The notes: generated by a model from the sequence alone, not told the origin. Shown: positions 34,972 to 44,543, counted from the stretch's first letter. The stretch: 64,000 nucleotides of DNA from Mariniflexile sp. TRM1-10 (GCF_003425985.1 NZ_CP022985.1:2269501-2333500); one strand, 5' to 3'. A program made the numbers and translations.

Positions 34972-37527
34972 TTAAAATTGTTGTCCAATGATGAAGTGTG
35001 TTTCCCATCCGTGCTTTTTAGTTTCACCTAAAGATTCTAAAGGATCAAACCCATGACCAAAGTCAATTCCTAACAAACCAAACGCTGGCATAAAGATGCG
35101 AATACCCAAACCTGCAGAGCGTTTAATGTCAAATGGGTTGTAATCTCTAAATTTAGTGAATGATGCACCACCTTCTAAAAAACCTAAGGCATAAATTTTT
35201 GCAGATGCTTTTAATGTAATAGGGTAACGAAGCTCTAATGAGAATTTATTATAAATAGTACCACCATCATTATCGGATAATGATTGGTTTGGATAGCCAC
35301 GTAGCGCAATAGCTTCTCTACCATCTAAACTATAGGTGCCTAAACCATCGCCTCCCAAATAATAACGTTCGAAAGGGATGACACCTCTATCGTTATTGTA
35401 GGCGCCTAAAAAACCAAATTCTACGCTTGGTCTTAACACTAAATCTTTTGCTATTTGTGTGTACCAATCGCCTTTAAAACTTACTTTATAGAATTCTAAC
35501 CAGTTATAGCGTTGTTGGTCTATTTCTCCAGCTCGGGTGTAATCTGGAGTACCACTAACAGATCGGTCTAATTCATTATATTCCTCACTTAGTGCTTTAT
35601 AATCAACACCATCAAATAACGAATAAGGAATTGTGAATTTGGCATTAACGCCAAAACTCGAACCTGCGGTTGGGTAAATAGGATCTACACTGGTGTTGTT
35701 CCTGCTTAATCCTACAGAATAATATAAGTTATTAGAATAACCATCACCAAAAGTAAATAATCCTGTATTGTAATTATTTAAGTCGTAACGTTGATAGCCA
35801 ATGGCTTGTGATAATACAAAGAAATCGTCTGGTACTTGCAAGCGTTTTGCTAAACCAAAGGTAATACCTGTAATATTAAAACTTTTAGATTTATCTGCGT
35901 TTCCAGTTATACGATTATACTGAAATTGTTTTGTATGTGATATCGATGTTGAAAATTGCACGGGACGTTTACCACCTAACCAAGGCTCGGAAAATGAAAA
36001 GCTATACGTTTGGTAAAAACGGCTGGCCTGTAAACGTAATGCCAGTTTTTGACCATCGCCCATAGGGATTGGTTTGTAAGCATCTTTTTTGAAAATATCT
36101 TTAATGGAAAAGTTGTTAAACGATAATCCTAAAGTACCTATAAAGCCACCACCACCGTAACCACCTTGTAATTCTATTTGACTGGATCCTGTTTCTTTAA
36201 CCGAGTATTCCATATCTATGGTGCCTTCGTTAGGGTTTGGATTATTAAAGTTAGGCGATATTTCCTGGGCATCGAAAAAACCCAATTGACCAAGTTCCCT
36301 AACGGTACGTACCACATTGGCTTTACTGTATAATTGTCCTGGACGTGTTCTAATTTCGCGGTAAATAACATGGTCGTTTGTTTTGTCGTTTCCAACCACC
36401 GTAACATTATTGAAATAAGCAGGCTTCCCTTCCGATATTCTAATTTCCAAATCAATAACATTGTTGGCAGCACTTACTTCAACAGGGTTTATGCTTGAAA
36501 ATAAATAACCGTTGTTTTGGTACAAGTTTGTTATATCATCACCATCTGGTTTGGAATTGTCTGCTATACGCTTTTGTAATAGTACACCGTTATAAGTGTC
36601 ACCTTTTCTAATACGTAACATTCTGGTTAATTGCTCGTTTGAGTAAACGGTGTTACCTATAAAAGTAATGTCCCCAAAGGTGTATTGGGTGCCTTCGTTA
36701 ACTCCTATTTGTAAAGAAATTGTTTTGTCGTCGTTGTAAATAATACTATCCGATATAATGCGGGCATCTCTATAGCCATTTTCTTTGTATTTTTCTACAA
36801 CATTTGTTAAGTCTGCTTGATATGCAGAATCAATAAACTTCGAGCGTTTTAATATGCGAAGGCGATTTATTTTTTTTGTGCCTTTCATACTTTTACGAAG
36901 ATATTTGTCGCTTAATACTTCGTTGCCTGTAAATACTATGTCTTTTATTTTTACTTTTTCACCTTTATCAATATTAACAACCATGTTAACTCTGGCAGTT
37001 GTTGTAGAATCTTTAACTTCAATAGTATTGATATGTACTTTTGTGTTTAAATAACCTTCCTTTTTGTATTTTTTAGTTAGGAAATTTTTTGTCGTAGTAA
37101 TAAGGTTTTCGGTGACTTTTACACCTTTATTTAATTTGGTGTCTTTAACTATTCCTTCAACTTTACCCTTTTTTACACCATTAATTTTTAATTCGTTAAG
37201 TTGTGGTAGATCAGACAATCTAATTTGTAAGTAAGCAACATTACCTTCTACATGGGTTATATAAACTTCTATATCGCTAAATAATTTGGAGTTCCAAAGT
37301 TTTTTTATAGCATCGCCAATATCTTCACCAGGGATAGATATTTCTTTTCCTTTGCTTAATCCGGAATATGTAATTATGGTTTGTTCGCTAAATGAGGTAT
37401 TTCCAGATACAGAAACATCTCCTAAAATGTATTTTTCACCGTTACTATATGGTAAATCTTGAGCTTGAATGCTAATGCCGCTTATAAAAAGTAATAAAGC
37501 AAAACAGTTTTTTAAAAATGTTGTCAA
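34972..37527 (-). CDS. bamA: Outer membrane protein assembly factor BamA
   Basis: BamA inserts beta-barrels into the outer membrane. From the chosen TTG at 37527 the product is 851 residues. It has a signal sequence (MTTFLKNCFALLLFISGISIQA), POTRA domains over about 30-430 (for example ILGDVSVSGNTSFSE, IKDIVFTGNEVLSDKYLRKSM, FNNVTVVGNDKTNDHVIYREI) and a 16-strand barrel with the lid-lock type motif LRGYPN. It closes with WETHFIIGQQF. The frame is open further upstream, but those codons overlap uppS and lack signal-peptide character. It lies 10 bases after uppS. Confidence 0.94.
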   Translation of the reverse strand: MTTFLKNCFALLLFISGISIQAQDLPYSNGEKYILGDVSVSGNTSFSEQTIITYSGLSKGKEISIPGEDIGDAIKKLWNSKLFSDIEVYITHVEGNVAYLQIRLSDLPQLNELKINGVKKGKVEGIVKDTKLNKGVKVTENLITTTKNFLTKKYKKEGYLNTKVHINTIEVKDSTTTARVNMVVNIDKGEKVKIKDIVFTGNEVLSDKYLRKSMKGTKKINRLRILKRSKFIDSAYQADLTNVVEKYKENGYRDARIISDSIIYNDDKTISLQIGVNEGTQYTFGDITFIGNTVYSNEQLTRMLRIRKGDTYNGVLLQKRIADNSKPDGDDITNLYQNNGYLFSSINPVEVSAANNVIDLEIRISEGKPAYFNNVTVVGNDKTNDHVIYREIRTRPGQLYSKANVVRTVRELGQLGFFDAQEISPNFNNPNPNEGTIDMEYSVKETGSSQIELQGGYGGGGFIGTLGLSFNNFSIKDIFKKDAYKPIPMGDGQKLALRLQASRFYQTYSFSFSEPWLGGKRPVQFSTSISHTKQFQYNRITGNADKSKSFNITGITFGLAKRLQVPDDFFVLSQAIGYQRYDLNNYNTGLFTFGDGYSNNLYYSVGLSRNNTSVDPIYPTAGSSFGVNAKFTIPYSLFDGVDYKALSEEYNELDRSVSGTPDYTRAGEIDQQRYNWLEFYKVSFKGDWYTQIAKDLVLRPSVEFGFLGAYNNDRGVIPFERYYLGGDGLGTYSLDGREAIALRGYPNQSLSDNDGGTIYNKFSLELRYPITLKASAKIYALGFLEGGASFTKFRDYNPFDIKRSAGLGIRIFMPAFGLLGIDFGHGFDPLESLGETKKHGWETHFIIGQQF

Positions 37528-37537
37528 AGGTAAATTA

Positions 37538-38278
37538 TTAGCTAAGTTGTTCACTTGTTTTCCCAAATCGTCGTTCTCTTTTTTGATATTCAATAATAGC
37601 TTCATACAAATGCTGCTTTGTAAAATCCGGCCATAATACGCTAGTGAAATACAATTCGGCATAAGCAATTTGCCAAAGTAAAAAGTTGCTTATACGTTGT
37701 TCCCCACTGGTTCTAATAAGCAAATCTACGTCTGGTAAATTTCGCGTGTAAAGATGCTCATTTATAATTGATTCATCAATTTTTTCGAGCGAAATTATAT
37801 TATTTTTAACTTTAATACTAATCTCTTTAACAGTATTTAGTAATTCTTCTCGAGAGCCATAGCTTAAAGCTAAGGTTAAAGTCATTCGGGTATTGGCATT
37901 TGTTTGTTCTATAACTTCGTGAAGTTCTTTGAAAACTTTTTTAGGTAAACTGTTTAAATTGCCTATGGCAGAGAGTTTTATGTTGTTATCTTGAAGCGTT
38001 TTAATTTCTTTTTTTAATGAAGAAACTAAAAGTTTCATAAGCGTTTGAACCTCAAGTTTTGGACGGTTCCAGTTTTCGGTAGAAAAAGCATACAGCGTTA
38101 AATTTTCAACACCGAGTTCGGCGCAAGCTTCAACGGTTTGTTTAACAGCTTTTGTGCCATTTTCATGACCAAAAGCCCGCATCATGCCTTGTTGTTTAGC
38201 CCAACGCCCATTGCCATCCATAATAACAGCAATGTGTTTTGGTAAGTTTTTGCTTTGTACTGTTTCCTTTAAATTCAT
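37538..38278 (-). CDS. uppS: Isoprenyl transferase (undecaprenyl diphosphate synthase)
   Basis: UppS makes the C55 lipid carrier for peptidoglycan and surface polysaccharides. The 246-residue enzyme has the first conserved motif HIAVIMDGNGRWAKQQG with its catalytic Asp, the YAFSTENWNRP motif, and the late DLLIRTSGEQRISNFLLWQIAYAELYF motif. Its start is one base from the DUF6089 stop. Co-transcription with bamA ties wall-lipid and outer-membrane assembly together, a common order in Bacteroidota. Confidence 0.97.
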   Translation of the reverse strand: MNLKETVQSKNLPKHIAVIMDGNGRWAKQQGMMRAFGHENGTKAVKQTVEACAELGVENLTLYAFSTENWNRPKLEVQTLMKLLVSSLKKEIKTLQDNNIKLSAIGNLNSLPKKVFKELHEVIEQTNANTRMTLTLALSYGSREELLNTVKEISIKVKNNIISLEKIDESIINEHLYTRNLPDVDLLIRTSGEQRISNFLLWQIAYAELYFTSVLWPDFTKQHLYEAIIEYQKRERRFGKTSEQLS

Positions 38279-38279
38279 T

Positions 38280-38966
38280 TTAATTTATACAATAACATGG
38301 GTTTTCGCCAAATGTATAGGTTAAGGTAATGCCCGAAAACACATACCAGTCGTTATTATTAATATTGCCAAATCGGTTTTGGAAATGGTTTGCATCGTCA
38401 GGAAAACTTCCATCCAACTCATCTGAAAATGTATAACGTGCACCAACTTCAATACCTAAAATAAGATTGCCCAGGAAATTTGTTTTAAATCCTAATGCCA
38501 TAGGAATCCCGTATGCCCAACTGGAATTGTTTTCGTCGGTTTGCACGCCGTTTAAAAAATAAGAATTATCGTGGTGCGCTACACTTATTCCAGTATATAA
38601 ATAAGGTGTTGCTATTTTTCGGCCAGAATGAAGGTTAAAATCTATAAAGGTAAATTCCATTCCTGCCGAAATTTCGGTTATTTTAGTTGAAAACTCATAG
38701 CCTCTTTGAATACGTCTTGGGTCGTCTGAATTCACATCGATGCCTTCTAAATCACTAAAAATTAAAGAAGCACGGTATGAGTGTCTTTTACTTCTATTCC
38801 ATTTATAAATACCCCCAATGGCAAATTGATTGGGCGAAATATAGTCGGTAGCTCCTACGTCGCCAATAAAATTACTGCCTCCTACAAAAACACCTAATTC
38901 GTTGATTTGGGAATGGCTTAATTGAGCGATTAAAATGCTTAATATCAATATGGTTAAATGCCTCAT
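38280..38966 (-). CDS. DUF6089 family outer-membrane beta-barrel protein
   Basis: The 228-residue protein has a signal peptide (residues 1-19, ending LSHSQ) and an eight-strand-like barrel pattern. It opens NELGVFVGGSNFIGDVGATDYISPNQFAIGG and ends WYVFSGITLTYTFGENPCYC. DUF6089 proteins precede uppS and bamA in many Bacteroidota; their exact function is not known to me. It is the first gene of the operon and has a well-formed promoter. Confidence 0.85.
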   Translation of the reverse strand: MRHLTILILSILIAQLSHSQINELGVFVGGSNFIGDVGATDYISPNQFAIGGIYKWNRSKRHSYRASLIFSDLEGIDVNSDDPRRIQRGYEFSTKITEISAGMEFTFIDFNLHSGRKIATPYLYTGISVAHHDNSYFLNGVQTDENNSSWAYGIPMALGFKTNFLGNLILGIEVGARYTFSDELDGSFPDDANHFQNRFGNINNNDWYVFSGITLTYTFGENPCYCIN

Positions 38967-38983
38967 AAATATTCAAAAGTTTG

Positions 38984-39015
38984 CAAATATAATAAATAAG
39001 AAATGTCTAGTACAA
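38984..39015 (-). promoter_or_regulatory. Promoter of the DUF6089-uppS-bamA-ompH operon
   Basis: On the reverse strand a TTG (39015-39013) and TATATTTG (38991-38984) are 21 bases apart. The predicted start near 38977 leaves a leader of only about 10 bases. Confidence 0.65.
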
Positions 39016-39065
39016 TTTGAGCTAAATTGTATTAGTGTAAAACAGCATTTCTTTAAAAATATTGC

Positions 39066-39950
39066 CTAATTCCGTTTGTCTTCTCCCCAAAGTAGTTTTT
39101 TTCGAAGCGTGTCTAAAAAGCTTTCATCCAAAAGATCAATCATTTTAATTTTAAAATCGGCTTTTTTAATTTTAATGAGGGTGCCATTTTCTAAAGTAGC
39201 AATTCTGGAATCCAAAGAGATTAAATGGCTTTCTTCCCTGCCTGAAACTTTTAGTTGAATTTCAGTAGAGTCTGGAATGATAAGTGGACGTGCGCTTAAA
39301 TTATGAGGTGCAATGGGTGCTAAAACAAAACTATTGGTATCTGGTGTTATTACGGGACCGCCACAACTTAATGAGTAACCTGTTGAACCTGTTGGTGTTG
39401 AAACTATGAGGCCATCACTCCAATACGAGGTTAAGAATTCACCGTTTAAATAGGTTTCAACGGTAATCATGGAGGTGGTGTTTTTTCGGCTTACCGCTAT
39501 TTCGTTTAATGCGAAATTTAGCGATTTAATATCATCGTTTTCAGGTGATGTTTCAATCGATAATAAACTGCGTTCTGAAATTCTATACTTGCCATCTATA
39601 ATGTTTTGAATGGCTTTTTCTATTTGGTCGACTTGAATTGTAGCTAAAAAACCTAAACGTCCCGTGTTGATTCCTATAATTGGAATGTCCATATCTTTTA
39701 CAAAAATAATGGCGCGTAAAATAGTACCGTCGCCACCAACACTTACCAAAAAATCAAACGATTTGTCTAAAGTGTCAAATGTTTTAAAAGATTTGTAATC
39801 GTCAAAATTTGGATATTCACTTTTTATAAGATTGAAAAACTCGGTTTCAATGTAGGCATCGGCGTTTTTCTTTAGTAAATAATCAAATAAGCGTTCTACG
39901 GAAGTTGTAGTGGTTTCGTTATAAAATCGTCCAAAAACGGCAACTTTCAT
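39066..39950 (-). CDS. nadK: NAD kinase
   Basis: NadK phosphorylates NAD to NADP. The 294-residue enzyme has the catalytic GGDGTIL motif, the N-terminal KVAVFGR strand, and the second motif SDGLIVSTPTGSTGYSLSCGGP with the conserved Asp and Gly residues. It appears intact. It lies between the DUF6089 gene and the CBS-domain gene, on the reverse strand. Confidence 0.96.
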   Translation of the reverse strand: MKVAVFGRFYNETTTTSVERLFDYLLKKNADAYIETEFFNLIKSEYPNFDDYKSFKTFDTLDKSFDFLVSVGGDGTILRAIIFVKDMDIPIIGINTGRLGFLATIQVDQIEKAIQNIIDGKYRISERSLLSIETSPENDDIKSLNFALNEIAVSRKNTTSMITVETYLNGEFLTSYWSDGLIVSTPTGSTGYSLSCGGPVITPDTNSFVLAPIAPHNLSARPLIIPDSTEIQLKVSGREESHLISLDSRIATLENGTLIKIKKADFKIKMIDLLDESFLDTLRKKLLWGEDKRN

Positions 39951-40009
39951 GTGTTAATTTTTTTATTGTTTTTTATGGGTTATGCTTCGACAAGCTTCAC
40001 TTGCTACCT

Positions 40010-40045
40010 TCGCTGCAAAATATATTTTTGCATCTCGATAATGCT
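40010..40045. repeat. Hairpin with repeat-like flanks
   Basis: TGCAAAA pairs with TTTTGCA (40014-40032), preceded by CTTCGC and followed by CTCGATAATGCT. The flanks echo both the family 1 hairpins (TTCGCT ... CTCG) and the inner part of family 2 copy a. Confidence 0.4.
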
Positions 40046-40113
40046 TAGCACAGGCTTGGTCATCCCTATAATCATTATTTTTTGAAACCAATTTATAGTA
40101 ATGGGATTCTATG

Positions 40114-40773
40114 TTATATATTTAAATATTTATTCAAATAGTCCGATCGTTCTTTTAAGCTTTCCAGATAACTGTCTTCTTCATGCCCAGATACAATATT
40201 ATAACTGTAGCGACGGAAGGTTTGAATAGTTTCATTAAGCCCTGTATTACCTATTTTTAGAGTAACTTGAACCAAATCGGGTTTCATTTTAGATATAAAA
40301 GCACCCAGTAATTTACCGTTGTTAGATTCTACTATTTGGCTAATTTCACTAAAGGAATAATCGTTTATGCCTTTTTCAATCACTAAAATGCCGCCAGGTT
40401 CAGAGAAAAATGGAGACTCTTTAAATAAACTAATAACCTCTTTTAATTCATAATAGCCCAAATACATATTTTGGTGATTCAAAACAGGCATAATATTAGT
40501 GGAATTTACAGCAAAAGCTTCTAATACATCGAGCCAAAGTGTCGAGTCGCGCACAAAAAAATTTTCAATAGCATATTTGTAGTCGTTAACCGTTTTGTCG
40601 CTTTCAAAACAGTGTGCGTCATTTTCAGAAAAACTTCCTAAATAGATTTTATTATCATCTTGAATGGGAATGTGTGAATAAGTTAACTGATTAAATAGGT
40701 GCTGCAAATCGCTTATTTTGCTGTTGCTATTTAACGGTTTTATATCGTTTACAATAAATTCTGATAGTTTCAT
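40114..40773 (-). CDS. CBS domain-containing protein
   Basis: This 219-residue protein has two CBS-like halves in the first 130 residues (LQHLFNQLTYSHIPIQDDNKIYLGSF; LEAFAVNSTNIMPVLNHQNMYLGYYEL). An ACT-like C-terminal region follows (VIEKGINDYSFSEISQIVESNNGKLLGAFIS). CBS pairs bind adenosine nucleotides. In flavobacteria this gene type is usually near nadK and pdxJ, as here. The function is unknown. Confidence 0.82.
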   Translation of the reverse strand: MKLSEFIVNDIKPLNSNSKISDLQHLFNQLTYSHIPIQDDNKIYLGSFSENDAHCFESDKTVNDYKYAIENFFVRDSTLWLDVLEAFAVNSTNIMPVLNHQNMYLGYYELKEVISLFKESPFFSEPGGILVIEKGINDYSFSEISQIVESNNGKLLGAFISKMKPDLVQVTLKIGNTGLNETIQTFRRYSYNIVSGHEEDSYLESLKERSDYLNKYLNI

Positions 40774-40953
40774 CTGTTCGTTTTTTATTTTTAAATGTTG
40801 TCAGATGCCATGCACTAATTGTTTGTTCGGGTTATTCTCAAATTTATATTTAACGCTCATTTCATTACCCTAATTATAGGAATGCAAATTAATCAAAAAA
40901 AAAGTATATATGCCTGTTCTACTTTGTATTTTTGTCTTTTAAAATAGTGATAC

Positions 40954-41667
40954 ATGACAAAGTTAAGTGTAAATATTAACAAGATAGCAACTTTAAGGAA
41001 TTCTAGAGGTGGCGATGTGCCTAATGTGGTCCAGTTTGCAAAAGATGTGCAACGTTTTGGTGCTGAAGGTGTAACCATACATCCCAGACCCGACGAACGC
41101 CACATCCGCTATCAAGATGCACGTGATTTAAAACCGATAGTGTATACCGAATATAATATTGAAGGCAACCCCGTAGAGTCGTTTTTAAAATTAGTTTTAG
41201 AAGTAAAGCCAACTCAAGTTACGTTAGTGCCAGATGCCGAAGACGCCATTACCAGTAATGCTGGTTGGGATACCATTAAGCATAACGGTTTTTTAGTTGA
41301 TGTCATTAAGGAATTTCAGCAAAATGGCATTAGAACCTCTATTTTTGTCGACCCTGTTTTAAAGCAGATTGAAGGTGCTAAAGCTACGGGAACCGATAGA
41401 ATAGAGTTGTACACTGAAGCCTTTGCACATCAATACGGTTTAGGAAATAAAGAGGCTATAAAACCGTATATCGAAAGTGCTGAATTGGCTCATAGTTTAG
41501 GTTTAGGTGTTAATGCAGGTCATGATTTATCGTTAGATAACATCAAATTTTTTAAAGAAAATATGCCTAATTTATTAGAGGTATCCATAGGGCATGCCCT
41601 AATTGCCGAAAGTTTATATTTGGGTATTGAAAACGTTATTCAAATGTATCTTCAAAGACTTAAGTGA
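40954..41667 (+). CDS. pdxJ: Pyridoxine 5'-phosphate synthase
   Basis: PdxJ condenses 1-deoxyxylulose 5-phosphate with 3-amino-2-oxopropyl phosphate in vitamin B6 synthesis. The 237-residue TIM barrel has the N-terminal SVNINKIATLRNSRG, GAEGVTIHPRPDERHI, and late VNAGHDLSLDN and VSIGHALIAESL phosphate-binding motifs. A TATTTTTG at 40927-40934 is a plausible -7 element. It is transcribed away from the CBS gene. Confidence 0.96.
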   Translation: MTKLSVNINKIATLRNSRGGDVPNVVQFAKDVQRFGAEGVTIHPRPDERHIRYQDARDLKPIVYTEYNIEGNPVESFLKLVLEVKPTQVTLVPDAEDAITSNAGWDTIKHNGFLVDVIKEFQQNGIRTSIFVDPVLKQIEGAKATGTDRIELYTEAFAHQYGLGNKEAIKPYIESAELAHSLGLGVNAGHDLSLDNIKFFKENMPNLLEVSIGHALIAESLYLGIENVIQMYLQRLK

Positions 41668-41774
41668 ATCGTAAATCGTGAAACGTGAATTGTTCAAATC
41701 GTAAATCAAAAATTGTAAATCGTTAATCGTGAAATGTGAAACGGGAGTCGTAAATCAAAAATCATAAATCAAAA
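41666..41774. repeat. Degenerate array of AAATCGTAA-like units
   Basis: About a dozen imperfect short units built on TCGTAAATC, TCGTGAAAC and ATCAAAAAT fill the entire gap between pdxJ and the hydrolase gene. Periodicity is irregular. Confidence 0.7.
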
Positions 41775-41775
41775 A

Positions 41776-42540
41776 ATGCTTTTACATTCAAATATAGTAG
41801 GCGAAGGCCAGCCATTTGTTATCCTTCATGGGTTTTTAGGAATGAGTGATAATTGGAAAACACTAGGAATTCAATTTAGTGAACAAAATTTTCAGGTGCA
41901 TTTGGTGGATCAGCGCAATCATGGCCATAGCTTTCAAGACAATCAATTTAACTATGAAGTTCTAGTTGAAGATTTAAAGCATTACTGTGATGAACATCAA
42001 CTTGAAAATATTATATTATTAGGACATTCCATGGGGGGGAAAACAGCCATGTTGTTCGCTGCAAAATATCCTGAATTGGTTTCAAAATTAATAGTAGCCG
42101 ATATTTCACCACGTTTTTACCCTGTGCATCACGATGGTATTTTAAATGGCTTAAGTGCTTTAAATTTTGATGTTTTAAAAAGTAGGGGTGAAGCCGATAA
42201 GGTTTTAAGTGGTTATGTATCCGATTTAGGAACGCGCCAATTTTTACTAAAAAACCTTTACTGGGTTGAAAAAGGAAAATTGGGGTTGCGAATGAATTTA
42301 GAAGTTTTAAAAGAAGAAGTAGCCGAAGTGGGTGAGCCGTTGCCATCTCAAGCAACCTTTAAAAAAGATACTCTGTTTTTACGTGGCGATCGTTCAGAAT
42401 ATATAGGAGTTGAGGATGAAGCTATTATTCTAAATCACTTTCCAAACGCAAAAATCAGTACCATTTCCAATGCAGGACATTGGTTGCATGCCGAAAACCC
42501 AAAAGACTTTTTTGATGCGGTGATGGCGTTTGTTAAGTAA
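41776..42540 (+). CDS. Alpha/beta hydrolase (YbfF-like)
   Basis: This 254-residue hydrolase has the oxyanion motif LHGFLGMSDNW, the nucleophile elbow GHSMGGKTAM, the acid region DISPRFYPVHHDG and the catalytic His in NAGHWLHAENP. It resembles the YbfF esterase group; the substrate cannot be predicted. The leader is made of the repeat array at 41666-41774. Confidence 0.92.
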   Translation: MLLHSNIVGEGQPFVILHGFLGMSDNWKTLGIQFSEQNFQVHLVDQRNHGHSFQDNQFNYEVLVEDLKHYCDEHQLENIILLGHSMGGKTAMLFAAKYPELVSKLIVADISPRFYPVHHDGILNGLSALNFDVLKSRGEADKVLSGYVSDLGTRQFLLKNLYWVEKGKLGLRMNLEVLKEEVAEVGEPLPSQATFKKDTLFLRGDRSEYIGVEDEAIILNHFPNAKISTISNAGHWLHAENPKDFFDAVMAFVK

Positions 42541-42656
42541 TTTATTTTTGTATTTTTATTGAAAATATTATGAAATCGCCATCAACAACAAGTTTGTTGT
42601 AAACACCAATAAAAATAAGGCGATACGATATGACCTAAAAACAATACCATATACTT

Positions 42657-43016
42657 ATGAATTTAATTCTCAAACTTTTATTATCAGCACTATCTGTATT
42701 TATTTTAGCTTATTTTTTACCAGGGGTCACTTTGTCGGGCGATGCCTTTGTTAATGCCATTATTGTGGCCATAGTTTTGTCTATTCTTAACCTGTTGGTA
42801 AAGCCTATTTTGATTATTTTAACCTTGCCAATTACCATTGTTACTTTAGGGCTGTTTTTATTAATAATAAACGCCTTAATAATCTTGTTGGTCGATAAAT
42901 TAATAGACGGGTTTTCGGTAAGCAGTATCTGGACCGCTATCCTATTTAGCATCCTGCTTTCCTTGCTTCAATCCTTTCTACATTCGCTTTTAAATGAAGA
43001 TAAAAAACCGCTTTAA
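42657..43016 (+). CDS. Small four-helix membrane protein (phage_holin_4_2/YvlD family)
   Basis: The 119-residue protein has four hydrophobic helices and the family pattern AYFLPGVTLSGDAFVNAIIVAIVLSILNLLVKPILIILTLPITIVTLGLF. The family is called a phage holin family in databases, but members are ordinary chromosomal membrane proteins and nothing phage-like is nearby. The function is unknown. Confidence 0.88.
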   Translation: MNLILKLLLSALSVFILAYFLPGVTLSGDAFVNAIIVAIVLSILNLLVKPILIILTLPITIVTLGLFLLIINALIILLVDKLIDGFSVSSIWTAILFSILLSLLQSFLHSLLNEDKKPL

Positions 43017-43038
43017 ATCAAGCGGTTAAAAACTTTGT

Positions 43039-43071
43039 CGGGTTGCAAAAATGTTATATTTTTGCAACCCG
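43039..43071 (+). terminator. Strong hairpin upstream of tig
   Basis: CGGGTTGCAAAAAT pairs perfectly with ATTTTTGCAACCCG around a GTTAT loop. A smaller inverted repeat AACCGCTT/AAGCGGTT overlaps the stop of the preceding gene. The right arm also contains the likely -33 element of the tig promoter. Confidence 0.8.
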
Positions 43072-43091
43072 ATTTTGATTAAATAAATTTG
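43061..43091 (+). promoter_or_regulatory. Promoter of tig
   Basis: TTG at 43062-43064 and TAAATTTG at 43084-43091 are 19 bases apart. The -33 part overlaps the terminator hairpin, so the two signals share sequence. Confidence 0.6.
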
Positions 43092-43149
43092 GTTTAAAAA
43101 ATTAATAGTATTTGTTAAATGCCTATTAAAAGGCTTTATATCATTTAAA

Positions 43150-44478
43150 ATGAATATTACAAGAGAAAACGTTGATGCATTAAATGCTGTAGTAAAAGTA
43201 GATATCGCTAAAGAAGATTATAGCGCTAAAGTGGAAAAAATCTTAACAGATTACCGTAAAACAGCAAACATTCCTGGTTTTAGAAAAGGCCAAGTGCCCA
43301 TGGGAATGGTTAAAAAACAATACGGAAAAGCAGTGTTGGTTGATGAAGTAAACAAGTTATTGCAAGATGCATTAAACAAATATCTTACTGAAGAAAAGTT
43401 AGATGTTTTAGGACAACCATTACCTAAACCACAAGACGCTATAAATTGGGATGCTGAAACACTTTCGTTTGAATTTGAATTAGGTTTAGCGCCGGAATTT
43501 GAAGTTGATTTAAAAGCTAAGGATGCTATTACGCAATACCATATTATTGCCGATGATAAAATGATCAACGAGCAAATAGAGCGTATTCAAAAGCAATACG
43601 GGAAATTAATTTCTCAAACGGCTGTAGAAAAAGATAGCGAAATTACGGGTACATTTAAAAATGAAGAACGCGACATTGAAAATAAAGTGACTTTAACTTT
43701 AGATAAATTTAAAGGAAAAGCAACCGAAAAACAATTCATTGGTGCTAAAGTTGGTGGTGTTATTACATTACAAACCAAAGGGCTTTATGATGATGACCAT
43801 GAATTAATGCATGCTTTAAAATTAGGGCATGACGATGTACATGGTTTGGATATTGAAGTGAGTTTTACAATTGCTGAAATCAATACTCGTGAGCTTGCCG
43901 ATTTAGACCAAGAGTTGTTTGATAAACTATTTGGCAAAGATGCTGTAAAATCGGTTACGGAATTAAAAGATAAAATTAAAGAAGATGCCGAAAAGCAATT
44001 TGCACAGCAAGCCGACCAAAAACTTTTAAACGATGTTACCGAATATTTGGTTGAAAATACAAAGTTCGATTTGCCCGCAGATTTTTTGCAAAAATGGATG
44101 CAAACCGCAGGTGAACAACCATTGGATAGAGATCAAGCCAAAGAAGAATATGAAAAATCTGAAAAAAGCTTACGCTACCAATTAATTGAAGGCAAGTTGA
44201 TTACAGATAATAACATTCAGATAACTATGGATGATATTAAAAATCATTCAAGAGAAATGATAAAAGCACAAATGGCACAATTTGGTCAAATGAACCCTTC
44301 CGATAAAGAATTGGATGATATTGCTGCACGTATTTTATCAAACCAAGAGGAAGCACGTCGTATTTCAGAGCAGTTAGTCAGTCAAAAACTATTGGCTCTT
44401 TATAAAGAAAAAGCAAACCTTAAAGTAAAAGAATTAAGCTACGAAAACTTTGTTAAAGAAGTTTATGGGCATAAATAA
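43150..44478 (+). CDS. tig: Trigger factor
   Basis: This ribosome-associated chaperone is 442 residues. The N-terminal ribosome-binding loop GFRKGQVPMGMVKKQYG is present, followed by the head domain and a degenerate FKBP-like middle (about 150-245). The long helical C-terminal arms are LADLDQELFDKLFGKDAVKSVTELKDKI onward. The middle domain lacks many prolyl-isomerase landmarks, as is usual in Bacteroidota. A hairpin follows, then clpP and clpX, the familiar tig-clpP-clpX order. Confidence 0.94.
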   Translation: MNITRENVDALNAVVKVDIAKEDYSAKVEKILTDYRKTANIPGFRKGQVPMGMVKKQYGKAVLVDEVNKLLQDALNKYLTEEKLDVLGQPLPKPQDAINWDAETLSFEFELGLAPEFEVDLKAKDAITQYHIIADDKMINEQIERIQKQYGKLISQTAVEKDSEITGTFKNEERDIENKVTLTLDKFKGKATEKQFIGAKVGGVITLQTKGLYDDDHELMHALKLGHDDVHGLDIEVSFTIAEINTRELADLDQELFDKLFGKDAVKSVTELKDKIKEDAEKQFAQQADQKLLNDVTEYLVENTKFDLPADFLQKWMQTAGEQPLDRDQAKEEYEKSEKSLRYQLIEGKLITDNNIQITMDDIKNHSREMIKAQMAQFGQMNPSDKELDDIAARILSNQEEARRISEQLVSQKLLALYKEKANLKVKELSYENFVKEVYGHK

Positions 44479-44509
44479 TAAGGTGCCTTTAAAGAATAAT
44501 TCATTATAT

Positions 44510-44543
44510 TTAGGCGCTATAATTAACGAGTTATAGCGCCTAA
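44510..44543 (+). terminator. Hairpin between tig and clpP
   Basis: A perfect 13-bp stem (TTAGGCGCTATAA / TTATAGCGCCTAA) encloses an 8-base loop. The T-run is weak, so partial read-through to clpP is possible. Confidence 0.75.

Noticed and set aside
42657..43016. Phage holin gene as a sign of a prophage
   Set aside because: The family name is historical; no other phage gene is nearby and the neighbours are housekeeping genes.
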